A DNA stretch of 64,000 bases from Methanolobus tindarius DSM 2278. Its GTDB lineage: Archaea > Halobacteriota > Methanosarcinia > Methanosarcinales > Methanosarcinaceae. The notes under the pieces were generated by a model. It was not told the origin of the DNA and did not search any database. It saw nothing but the letters and a program-made list of their open reading frames with translations. This document shows positions 35,240 through 43,265 of the stretch, in pieces (within the stretch, counting starts at the first letter, position 1; each line of letters starts with the position of its first letter). The position numbers were made by a program, and so were the translations under genes. The stretch lies in the NCBI RefSeq assembly GCF_000504205.1, contig NZ_AZAJ01000001.1:1648879-1712878 (forward strand). Reading direction: 5' to 3'.

Positions 35240-37150
35240 TTGAAACATGTAATATTTAATATCAGGAATGGGTCTGATAAAAGAAGCTCATTCACTAATA
35301 TTATTAAAAAATATTTCGATGTGGTTGAAGTAAATCCATGTAATTCCATTATGGCAGAACTTGATACATTAATACCAGACCTTATTGCAATTGATGTATC
35401 TTCCTGTAAACAGGATGCTTATCAGATATCTCAGCAGGTAAAGTTCTCCGGCAAATATTACTTTATACCATTGGTATTTGTTGATTCTGATTTCTCTATT
35501 GAAGATAAAGCGAGACTCATTGAGTCAGGAGCAGATGGTTATTTAGAAGAGCCATTTTATATGGATACTACAATTTCCTATCTGGAAGCTCTTATCAGCA
35601 AGGGACAGAGCCAAAAAAAATTGTTTTCAAGTCAGGCAAAAAATCAGGTACAAAAATCCAATTTTGCTATTCATGAACCTGAATCCTTTTATTGTGATGA
35701 TGATTCTCTTTTCAAAGATACTTCTCAACAATCGGCAGTAGGTATTTTCTATACGACCATGGAAGGAGATCTCCTGAAAGTAAACGCCCGTTTTTGTGAG
35801 ATCGTAGGTTATACACAGGAAGAACTTCTCTCAATAAAATCTATGGATATCACATACCCTGATGAGAGTGAAACCGAAGCTAAAATGCTAAAAAAAATGC
35901 TTGACGGGGATATTGATTCATTTGAGATCGAAAAAAGATACATTCACAAGTCCGGATACTTTGTGCATGCTTTGGTTCACGTAGATATCGTCTACAATAG
36001 TAAAGATGTTCCATATTACATTAGCAGTGTGCTTGATATAACCGATATACGAACATCTCAGCAACGTCTTAAGAGAAGTGAGGAAAAATACCGTACATAT
36101 GTTGACAATTCACCACATCCTATTTTTGTAACTGATATATTTGGTATGGTTCTTGATGTGAATCCAGCTGCATGTTCTCATACAGAATATTCTGCTGAAG
36201 AACTCATGGGTATGAACATCCTTGATCTATGTAATCAAGAATCTATGTCTGAAACTACAGATTATTTTTTGAGGGTGGAGACAGAAGGTGAAGCTTCTGG
36301 TGAGTTTTTATTCACAAAAAAGGATGGTACTGATTTCTATATGCAGATAGAAGCGGTAATGCTGAATGGCAATAAACTTCTGGCACTTTGTGTGGATACA
36401 ACTGTGCGCAATCTTTCTGAGAAAATGTTAATGGATGCAAAAGTACTTGCAGAATACGCTTCAAATTCAAAAAGTGAATTTTTGGCTAATATCAGCCATG
36501 AGCTGCGCACTCCTCTTGATATAATAATTGGTTATACTGATGTATTGTTAAATGAGCTCTCTGATAAATTAAACGAAGAACAACTAAAATATTTTTGCCG
36601 GATTAATGAAGCAGGTTCTAACCTTCTTGAAACAGTAAACTCTTTGATATATGTTGCAGAGATTGAAGCTGGAAACTGCGAACTCGATATTATAAATTTT
36701 GATTTGAAGCCAATGGTCGCTGAACTTGAAAATATATTTCGTCCAATGGCTTCCAAAAAGAACGTTATGATTGAATTTGAGATCGGGACGGGTCTTGAAT
36801 GTATCTTTGCAGATGACTCTAAATTCAATGCTATTCTTCATAATTTGATTGAAAATGCCATTAAATTCAATAGGGAAGGAGGATCTGTAAAAATCATTTT
36901 TGAAGATGCCGGCAATGATATTCGTGTTCAGGTAATTGATACCGGCATCGGTATTTTGGAAGATAAGCAGGAAATATTTTTTGAACCATTTGTCCAGCTT
37001 GACTGGTCACACGCACGCAGATACAGTGGCGTAGGCATCGGTCTTTCTCTTGTAAAAGGACTTGTTGAAATGCATGGTGGTAAGATTTCTCTTGTAAGTA
37101 AGGTTGGAGAAGGAACCACAGTTACTTTTACAATTCCACAAAAATTGTAA
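35240..37150 (+). CDS. PAS-domain sensor histidine kinase with receiver-like N-terminus (kinase 2)
   Basis: A 636-residue tandem paralogue of kinase 1. The receiver-like domain keeps Asp at about 52 (LIAIDVSS) but has Glu for the conserved Lys (YLEEPF). There are two PAS domains instead of three. Residues 1-237 align without gaps to kinase 1 residues 1-237, and what follows aligns to kinase 1 from 366. The first PAS is therefore a chimera joined at the repeated motif EKRYIHK. HisKA (NISHELRTP) and HATPase (DTGIGI; GVGIGLSLVKGLVEMHGG) are complete. Start is TTG 35240. Confidence 0.9.
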   Translation: MKHVIFNIRNGSDKRSSFTNIIKKYFDVVEVNPCNSIMAELDTLIPDLIAIDVSSCKQDAYQISQQVKFSGKYYFIPLVFVDSDFSIEDKARLIESGADGYLEEPFYMDTTISYLEALISKGQSQKKLFSSQAKNQVQKSNFAIHEPESFYCDDDSLFKDTSQQSAVGIFYTTMEGDLLKVNARFCEIVGYTQEELLSIKSMDITYPDESETEAKMLKKMLDGDIDSFEIEKRYIHKSGYFVHALVHVDIVYNSKDVPYYISSVLDITDIRTSQQRLKRSEEKYRTYVDNSPHPIFVTDIFGMVLDVNPAACSHTEYSAEELMGMNILDLCNQESMSETTDYFLRVETEGEASGEFLFTKKDGTDFYMQIEAVMLNGNKLLALCVDTTVRNLSEKMLMDAKVLAEYASNSKSEFLANISHELRTPLDIIIGYTDVLLNELSDKLNEEQLKYFCRINEAGSNLLETVNSLIYVAEIEAGNCELDIINFDLKPMVAELENIFRPMASKKNVMIEFEIGTGLECIFADDSKFNAILHNLIENAIKFNREGGSVKIIFEDAGNDIRVQVIDTGIGILEDKQEIFFEPFVQLDWSHARRYSGVGIGLSLVKGLVEMHGGKISLVSKVGEGTTVTFTIPQKL

Positions 37151-37171
37151 TTTTACTTTTAATTTTGAAAT

Positions 37172-37696
37172 TCATATTTGTTTTCTCATGACGATTGCAT
37201 CTGACTTTTCATCGTCATCAAAAAAGCATTTTATTATCTGAATTTCGTGGAATCCACTTTTTTCATAGATTCTTTTTGCAGCATGCCAGTTTTCTGATAC
37301 AATAAGGACAATGCTTGATATTTCATATTTGCTGCAAATTCTGCTTACAAGTTCTGAGAAAAGAGTATTTCCATAACCTCTTCCACGATATTTTTCCAGA
37401 ACTCCGATGGAAGATATGTAAAGTTCTTTCCCGTCATTTTTGTGAGTTTCAGTAATGCTGTGTCCAAGTTTAAATTTTTCAATGTTGATGTTTTCAGAAT
37501 AATCCCAGAGTTCTGAGGAAATATATCCCGCAATTTCTTCGTTTATCTCCATAACCAGAAATCCATTAGGTAATGTTTCTATTCTTTCAAGGAAAGTATC
37601 AGCGTTTTCAGCGATATTAGAATGGAATGAGTCATGCTCAACACACATTATTCCTTCAATATCCTCTTTTTCAGCATTCCTTATTGAAATCTTCAC
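37172..37696 (-). CDS. GNAT-family N-acetyltransferase
   Basis: The 174-residue protein has the acetyl-CoA-binding motif A, LYISSIGVLEKYRGRGYGN (R/Q-x-x-G-x-G/A), and a C-terminal NWHAAKRIYEKSGFHEI, typical of RimI-like GNAT enzymes. It starts MKISIRNAEKEDIEGIM. The substrate may be a protein N-terminus or a small amine; not decidable here. A 16-bp palindrome lies 37 bp upstream. Confidence 0.88.
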   Translation of the reverse strand: MKISIRNAEKEDIEGIMCVEHDSFHSNIAENADTFLERIETLPNGFLVMEINEEIAGYISSELWDYSENINIEKFKLGHSITETHKNDGKELYISSIGVLEKYRGRGYGNTLFSELVSRICSKYEISSIVLIVSENWHAAKRIYEKSGFHEIQIIKCFFDDDEKSDAIVMRKQI

Positions 37697-37732
37697 TGGA
37701 CCACCGGAATTGATAGTAAAAATGAGTTCAAA

Positions 37733-37748
37733 GGCATGAATTCATGCC
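37733..37748. promoter_or_regulatory. Perfect 16-bp palindrome upstream of the GNAT gene
   Basis: GGCATGAATTCATGCC is fully self-complementary with no loop. It lies between the agmatinase stop (37765) and the GNAT start (37696), both minus strand. It fits a dimeric regulator's binding site in the GNAT promoter. Confidence 0.45.
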
Positions 37749-37764
37749 ATGTCTTATGCAGGAT

Positions 37765-38634
37765 TTATTTCTCACTTGCAGCGTGAGCAGCAATGAATTC
37801 CCTGAGAAGTTTCGTTCCCAGAAGTGCGCTTATCCCGTTATCATATTCCGGAGCAATTTCCATAACATCAAAACCAATAGAAATTGGTGCAAGTGCACGT
37901 ATAACTTCGCGAACATCGATATCTGTCAGTCCGAAAGGTTCAGGTGTGCCAAGACCGGGTGCATACGCGGGGTCAATTGCATCCATATCAAGTGAAAGGT
38001 AGATTTTCTTACAACCGAGGTATTCCTTGACTTCTGAAATGACCTGTTTAATTCCAGTTTCACGGACATCGTCTGCAGTGTAGTATTTGATGCCATTTTC
38101 TTTGGCATAGACCCATTCTTCCTTTGGTCCGCTGCGAACACCTATTGTCACGTAGGTGTCTGTGATATCATCGCGAACGTGCCTTGAAACACATGCATGG
38201 TTATTCCTGATACCTCCGTACTCTTCCCGGAGGTCAAAATGTGCGTCCAGTACCACAAAGCCAATTTCTTCTCCTGCTTCCTCTGCACATGCTTTAACAC
38301 AGGGATAGGTAAGTGAGTGTTCTCCTCCCATCATAATAGGAATCTTACCGTCTTTTACAATTGGCCTGACTGCATGGTAAAGATCCTCAAGTGTTTCGTC
38401 AACTGAAGAATAAGGCTCAAGGTTTCCGATATCGTGTATTAGCAGGTCTTCAAAATCAATGTCAAAATGCTGGTTATAGGTTTCAAAATTCACTGAGGCT
38501 TTTCTCATTGCATCAGGAGCCCAGCGACTTCCAGGCCTGAATGAGGATGTAGCATCAAAAGGGACACCGAATATAACATACTTTGCAGAATCATAGTCTG
38601 CAAACGCATCCATCATATCAGGTTTGTAGAACAT
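37765..38634 (-). CDS. speB: Agmatinase (ureohydrolase)
   Basis: Hydrolyses agmatine to putrescine and urea with a binuclear Mn2+ centre. The 289-residue protein shows all metal motifs: GGEHSLTYP, VLDAHFDLREEYGG, and SLDMDAIDPAYAPGLGTPEP. The short N-terminal part (FGVPFDATSSFRPGSRWAP) matches archaeal agmatinases. It lies 42 nt after the aIF5A gene on the same strand. The putrescine/spermidine made by this pathway supplies the aminobutyl group for deoxyhypusine on aIF5A, so the pairing is functionally sensible. Confidence 0.92.
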   Translation of the reverse strand: MFYKPDMMDAFADYDSAKYVIFGVPFDATSSFRPGSRWAPDAMRKASVNFETYNQHFDIDFEDLLIHDIGNLEPYSSVDETLEDLYHAVRPIVKDGKIPIMMGGEHSLTYPCVKACAEEAGEEIGFVVLDAHFDLREEYGGIRNNHACVSRHVRDDITDTYVTIGVRSGPKEEWVYAKENGIKYYTADDVRETGIKQVISEVKEYLGCKKIYLSLDMDAIDPAYAPGLGTPEPFGLTDIDVREVIRALAPISIGFDVMEIAPEYDNGISALLGTKLLREFIAAHAASEK

Positions 38635-38676
38635 AAATTCAGAAATTAAAAAAAGATAAGAAAAGTTAGGGTTCGA

Positions 38677-39060
38677 TCATCTGAGATCGAACTTCATCTT
38701 GCCCATTGCGGTGAGGTAGGAAACCTCTTCTCCCTCAACGATTCTCTCCTTGTATTCCTCAGGAACAGTCATTTCGAATGTTGAGAAGTCGCCCATGTCC
38801 ATGAGCTGTGCAATATTACCTGAAAGTGATAGTACCTGTGCGTTCTTTCTTTCGACAACAGGGACGTATGTCTTGTCAGATACCGGACCGATAATTGACC
38901 TCTTCTGTCCGTCAAAAAGTCCGATTACATCGATTCTTGCCTTTGCTGAACCGTGTTTTCCTGGTTTTGATTTGGATATGCTTTTAATGACACAGGGTTC
39001 GTCATCTACAATGACGTACTTACCCTCTTTGAGTTCTTTAATTTCAACTTGTATTTTCAC
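38677..39060 (-). CDS. Translation factor aIF5A
   Basis: Hypusine-containing elongation/termination factor that helps ribosomes at stalling sequences. The 127-residue protein has the modification loop SKSKPGKHGSAKAR, in which the Lys after PG is the residue converted to (deoxy)hypusine, and a C-terminal OB fold. Length is normal for archaea. It is followed on the same strand by agmatinase. Confidence 0.95.
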   Translation of the reverse strand: MKIQVEIKELKEGKYVIVDDEPCVIKSISKSKPGKHGSAKARIDVIGLFDGQKRSIIGPVSDKTYVPVVERKNAQVLSLSGNIAQLMDMGDFSTFEMTVPEEYKERIVEGEEVSYLTAMGKMKFDLR

Positions 39061-39210
39061 TTAAAATCCTCCATAATCGTAACAATTAGTTATGAGCTTA
39101 AAAGGTATAAGGGTATAATTCTTAATGCTATATATGAACTTAACCTTTGATTCCGCATTAATCGGAGGTAATAATAAGAGGAATCTAATATATATGTATT
39201 TATATCCTCT

Positions 39211-40944
39211 TCATTCTGCAGAACTATCTTTTCTATCTTTTTCTTCACAAATGTCGAGTTCTTTTAGTTTCTCTTCTTCCGGTATACCCTCAACATTCCA
39301 TCCTCTGAAATGGTAATAGTCCAGAATAGTCTTTTCAAACTCGTTTTTCTCAATGTCACCATCATCAAAGAAAATATCGGGAAGTGTATCGTCTTTTGAT
39401 TTAATTCCTGCTTTCAGGTTGAACATCCTTTCCATGTTGAATATTCTTTCACCTGCCTTGAGCAGTTCTTCAGCAGAATAGTTCTCACCGGTAAGATTAT
39501 TCAGCAGAGCGGCAAAATCAACCTCTCCTACCGCAAGCATTGTAAACGGACACAGAACCAGTGAATCAATAACAGCCGTAAGGTCCTGGAAATATAGTAC
39601 AAGAGCAGCTTTTCCATCAAATTTGTCTCTCTCAAGAAGCATGGGTTTGCCCATTATCTCCGGGCCAACCATAAATGCGCTTAGATGAGAGCCACCTGTG
39701 TTTGATGTCGCATAAGCAATTGCCATTCCTTTTATTTCCCTGGGGTCATATCCCGGAATCTCAAGACCTTTCACTGCAGTGTCACACTCTTCTTTTCCAA
39801 TGGACTGCAGGTAATCATGGGTACCTTTGCAAACGTAATGTGTTCCTTCTCCAATTTCTGTGGCAATTTCTTTGACTTCATCCATTGTGATCCATGGCTT
39901 AATTTCCATGTAGGCTGCGATTGCAGATCCTACTGAAATGGGGTCCAGTCCATAATCTAGACAGAGGCTGTCAAGTTCCCTGACAAGTATAATGTCATCA
40001 TTTCCGATGTTCGGTCCGAATGCCCATATTGAATCATAATCCGGCACAGGCTTTCCATCCGGGTCTGTTCGTTTGCAGCCAATGGGGCAGGCGTAGCATG
40101 GTGCCTCTTTTAAATGGAATGTATTGTTTAGCTCTTCTCCTGAAAGCTTCTCTGAATTCTGGAACTTCTTTTCACGGAAGTTCATGGCTGGCAAAGTTCC
40201 CATATAGTCCAGAAGGTCAATAATCACGGAACTGCCGTACTTTTTAAGTCCCTTGGAAGCAGGAGGGCTTGCAGTCAGAAGTTTCTTTGCTTTTTCTATA
40301 CCTTTTTCAAACTCATCAGGCTTTGCAACTTCTATCTTATTAGTGCCTTTGACAACGATAGCTTTGAGATTCTTTGAACCTGCAATGGCACCATGCCCGC
40401 CACGGCCGCTTGAATATATGTGATCATTAACGATGTTTGCCATGCTGACTAACGTTTCACCGGCTTTGCCTATACAGGCAACCTTTCCTTTTTCCTCAAG
40501 AAGATTAGTTGTTTCAGCAGTATTTTTTCCCCAGAGATGTTCCGCAGGCAATATTTCCACTTCTTCGTCAAAGATTTTGATATACACCGGTTTTTCAGCT
40601 TTGCCTGTTATCACAAGGGCATCAATGCCTGCAAATTTGAGCTCGGCTCCAAAATAGCCACCCACATTTGTGCTGAATAATGTTGACGTAAGCGAAGACT
40701 TACATGTGATAGAAAAATGTCCGGACATCGGGACAGAGGTTCCTGTGAGTGGTCCGGTTGTGATTATAAGGGGGTTTTCAGGGCTCAGCGGGTCAAGTTC
40801 AGGGTCGGCAAAATCCTGCATAAACCTGCATGCAAGACCACGTCCACCTATAAATTGCTCAACATAATTTTTTTCAGTTTTAGTTTCTGTTACTGAGTTG
40901 TTGCCCAGATCTACGATAACTGTTCTTCCAGTCCATCCGTACAT
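39211..40944 (-). CDS. aor: Tungsten-dependent aldehyde:ferredoxin oxidoreductase
   Basis: A 577-residue AOR-family enzyme oxidising aldehydes to acids with ferredoxin as acceptor. Visible are GWTGRTVIVDLG at the N-terminus, GGRGLACRF, SSGRGGHGAIAGSKNLKAIVVKG, and the [4Fe-4S] motif CYACPIGCKR with a later single cysteine (LVLCPFT). The bis-tungstopterin cofactor depends on the MoaC pathway encoded at 6.5 kb. The aldehyde substrate is not predictable. The gene appears to be transcribed alone. Confidence 0.92.
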   Translation of the reverse strand: MYGWTGRTVIVDLGNNSVTETKTEKNYVEQFIGGRGLACRFMQDFADPELDPLSPENPLIITTGPLTGTSVPMSGHFSITCKSSLTSTLFSTNVGGYFGAELKFAGIDALVITGKAEKPVYIKIFDEEVEILPAEHLWGKNTAETTNLLEEKGKVACIGKAGETLVSMANIVNDHIYSSGRGGHGAIAGSKNLKAIVVKGTNKIEVAKPDEFEKGIEKAKKLLTASPPASKGLKKYGSSVIIDLLDYMGTLPAMNFREKKFQNSEKLSGEELNNTFHLKEAPCYACPIGCKRTDPDGKPVPDYDSIWAFGPNIGNDDIILVRELDSLCLDYGLDPISVGSAIAAYMEIKPWITMDEVKEIATEIGEGTHYVCKGTHDYLQSIGKEECDTAVKGLEIPGYDPREIKGMAIAYATSNTGGSHLSAFMVGPEIMGKPMLLERDKFDGKAALVLYFQDLTAVIDSLVLCPFTMLAVGEVDFAALLNNLTGENYSAEELLKAGERIFNMERMFNLKAGIKSKDDTLPDIFFDDGDIEKNEFEKTILDYYHFRGWNVEGIPEEEKLKELDICEEKDRKDSSAE

Positions 40945-41004
40945 ATTTTACCCCATATGTTTCTCTTTTTCCCCACCATCAATACATATTATCTTTTTCA
41001 TCAT

Positions 41005-41370
41005 TTATTTTCTTTTGCAGTTCGCTTCCATTTCAAGCATTTGTCTTTTAAGCTCGACCTTTTCTCCACAGGTCTCACCACAAAACCCTCCAATGCCGGA
41101 AGACGAAACTACACGGTGGCAGGGAATGATTATTGGATAAGGATTTTTGGCAACAGCAGAGCCAACAGCTCTGGCCGCCCTTTCTCTTCCAACTCTGCAA
41201 GCCAGTTCCCTGTAAGTTACTGTTTCACCATAGGGTATTTTTCTGACTTCTTCAAGGACTTCACGCTGGAATTGTGTGAGTTCCGAAAGGTCAACTTCAT
41301 AATCTGAAAAATCAATTATCTCTCCGCCAAAATATCTCAGTATGGCTTGAAAGATGGTCATGTCACTCAT
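41005..41370 (-). CDS. ogt: Methylated-DNA--protein-cysteine methyltransferase
   Basis: Suicide repair of O6-alkylguanine. The 121-residue protein is essentially the C-terminal MGMT domain, with the helix-turn-helix and active-site motif IIIPCHRVV, preceded by PYGETVTYRELA and GRERAARAVGSAVAKNP. ATG 41370, preceded by GGAAGAG, is preferred to the ATG at 41412, which would lie well inside the upstream gene. With this start the overlap with the matrixin gene is 8 nt. Confidence 0.9.
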   Translation of the reverse strand: MSDMTIFQAILRYFGGEIIDFSDYEVDLSELTQFQREVLEEVRKIPYGETVTYRELACRVGRERAARAVGSAVAKNPYPIIIPCHRVVSSSGIGGFCGETCGEKVELKRQMLEMEANCKRK

Positions 41371-42088
41371 TTTTCTCTTCCCCGCCAGTATCTTTGAATA
41401 CATCATCTTCAAGCTTTTTTCTCTGTTTCTTATATCGAAGCCATCCTGTTCCGTGATATGAAACTAAAATCGCTGCTCCGATCAACAGAGCCAGAAGCAG
41501 ATAACGAGTAGAATTGAAGAGCAGTGGATTAAGATTTTCACTGCGGTCATATTTTGGGTACATAATGTCATTTCTGTCGTCACTGTGCCCAAGTCCAAGT
41601 GCGTGTCCAAGTTCATGTGCGGCTATATCTTCCATGGAACTGTCGCCGTATTGTCTCCATGCATAACCTTCATAGTTTCCGGTTTCAAGGACAATATCCA
41701 CTCTTTCATATTGACCGTTTGCGATGTATGGCCTTGTAAATCCTGCGATTCCATTTGCTGAACCTGCATCCTTTTCGAGATTATCTACCCACATAATCAA
41801 TATGTCAGCATTATCTACTTCAACAACCTGGAATTCGGGCTGGAAATCAAGCTGTCCGTTTCCTCCATTTTCCCAGTATGCAAGGGCATTCAGTACGTCT
41901 TCCCTGTAACTGGGGCTGTAATGCTCCGGTAAATCGGTGTCGTCAATGTAAACTGTAATGGGGCTGTGGTCCCACGGTTGTGACGCTATAACAGGTTCGT
42001 TATAATCTGTATGTCGCATACCCTCAAAAGCAAGAGCCAGCAAAACAGTAACTATGAGTATTTTTATGATCAGGTTCGTTCTGCTCAT
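41363..42088 (-). CDS. Membrane-anchored matrixin-type zinc metalloprotease
   Basis: The 241-residue protein has an N-terminal hydrophobic segment (about 6-22) and an extracytoplasmic metzincin domain with the full zinc motif HELGHALGLGHSD and Met-turn NDIMYPKY. A C-terminal membrane span (YLLLALLIGAAILVSY) precedes a basic cytosolic tail. This puts the protease outside the membrane, probably acting on S-layer or cell-envelope proteins (inference). It overlaps the MGMT gene by 8 nt, suggesting one transcript for two unrelated functions. Confidence 0.87.
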   Translation of the reverse strand: MSRTNLIIKILIVTVLLALAFEGMRHTDYNEPVIASQPWDHSPITVYIDDTDLPEHYSPSYREDVLNALAYWENGGNGQLDFQPEFQVVEVDNADILIMWVDNLEKDAGSANGIAGFTRPYIANGQYERVDIVLETGNYEGYAWRQYGDSSMEDIAAHELGHALGLGHSDDRNDIMYPKYDRSENLNPLLFNSTRYLLLALLIGAAILVSYHGTGWLRYKKQRKKLEDDVFKDTGGEEKNE

Positions 42089-42197
42089 TGGTATTCTGAA
42101 ATTGTTTCTGTTTGCTTATTAGTTATTTGGCAGTCAGTATTGCTGTGAATTTGCAGCAAAGGAGTAAACGTATATTTGATAAGTCCTATCACAATTT

Positions 42198-43016
42198 ATG
42201 AAAAAACGTGTTGCTGTTGTCTTTGACAGTGCCGGGACACTGTTGCATATGTATCGTGTTGCAAAGGACATGAGCGATGGCTCTGTGCTGGAAGACATAC
42301 AGACAACTCTTCTTGTTGCTGAAAAAGCTAACAGGGCACTTGTGGTTATGCGCACCCGCTTTGATGATTTGTGGCAATGTTCACCCGACCTTGAGCTCAG
42401 GGAATTCATTGAGATGTATGATGTTTCTCTGGGAATAAGCTGTTCAAGCAGTCCTTTTGAGCTTGAAGATGTTTACAGTATAATTCGTGACAATACTGTG
42501 AAAATCAAAGACATCTATGACGTAGTTTCTCACGTAAAAGGGCGTTGTCCTGAGATTTCATATCTGGCAGCAGGTCTTGTTGTGGATTCTCAGGAGAGTC
42601 TGATTCCTTATGTTCTTAGCACCGGTGGAAAAATGTATTCCAGTACCCTGGAAACCATTCGGACTGTAAGAGAACTTGGTGTTGATATTTTCATAGCTTC
42701 AGGAGACGACTCCCAAAATCTTCAGGTACTTGCGTCTTCACTCTCAATCCCCATGAAAGATGTTTTTGCAGTTGCCACAACACATGATAAAGAACGTATT
42801 GTGAAAAACCTGAAAAATAACCACGATATTGTTGTCATGGTGGGCGACGGAATGAACGATATACTTGCATTGAGGGCTGCTGATATTGGAATCCTTACGT
42901 CGCAGCAGGGAGATGAACGCCCCCAGGTGTTGAAGGATTCTGCAGACATTATCATAGGCAATATCATTGATGTAGTGAACATTATAAAGAATGTGGATGG
43001 TTACGTCACTTCATAA
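42198..43016 (+). CDS. HAD-family phosphatase, soluble P-type-ATPase-like
   Basis: The 272-residue protein begins with motif I VVFDSAGTLL (Asp-Ser-Ala-Gly-Thr, like DKTGT of P-type ATPases with the +2 Asp replaced). It ends with motif III/IV VMVGDGMNDILALRAADIGI. The section STLETIRTVRELGVDIFIASGDD resembles the P-domain of metal ATPases. No membrane segments. Similar proteins occur in methanogens; substrate unknown. It lies 250 bp upstream of the marker-protein operon on the same strand. Confidence 0.8.
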   Translation: MKKRVAVVFDSAGTLLHMYRVAKDMSDGSVLEDIQTTLLVAEKANRALVVMRTRFDDLWQCSPDLELREFIEMYDVSLGISCSSSPFELEDVYSIIRDNTVKIKDIYDVVSHVKGRCPEISYLAAGLVVDSQESLIPYVLSTGGKMYSSTLETIRTVRELGVDIFIASGDDSQNLQVLASSLSIPMKDVFAVATTHDKERIVKNLKNNHDIVVMVGDGMNDILALRAADIGILTSQQGDERPQVLKDSADIIIGNIIDVVNIIKNVDGYVTS

Positions 43017-43265
43017 AATCAACATGTGCATCCCTTTTTTAGAAGTTAACACCGCGAAGCAGATGCGTTATGTTTATGTATTGAGTTCAATAATCCAACA
43101 GTAATTCTTTAAAAAAGACGCTAAAAACTTGTTATCAGGTCTGCATGGGTTCCAGCAGAACTAGTTTTGTATGTAGTCTGCAAAACCGTTAAGTAATTTG
43201 AGTAGATATGCATATCATTATTAGTGAAACAGGACTCCTATGCACCCCTGGGCGGAGGAAATCAA

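Noticed and set aside
43164-43186. GTTTTG/CAAAAC inverted repeat upstream of atwA
   Set aside because: Only six bp of simple A/T-rich sequence with an 11-nt spacer; too weak to call an operator.
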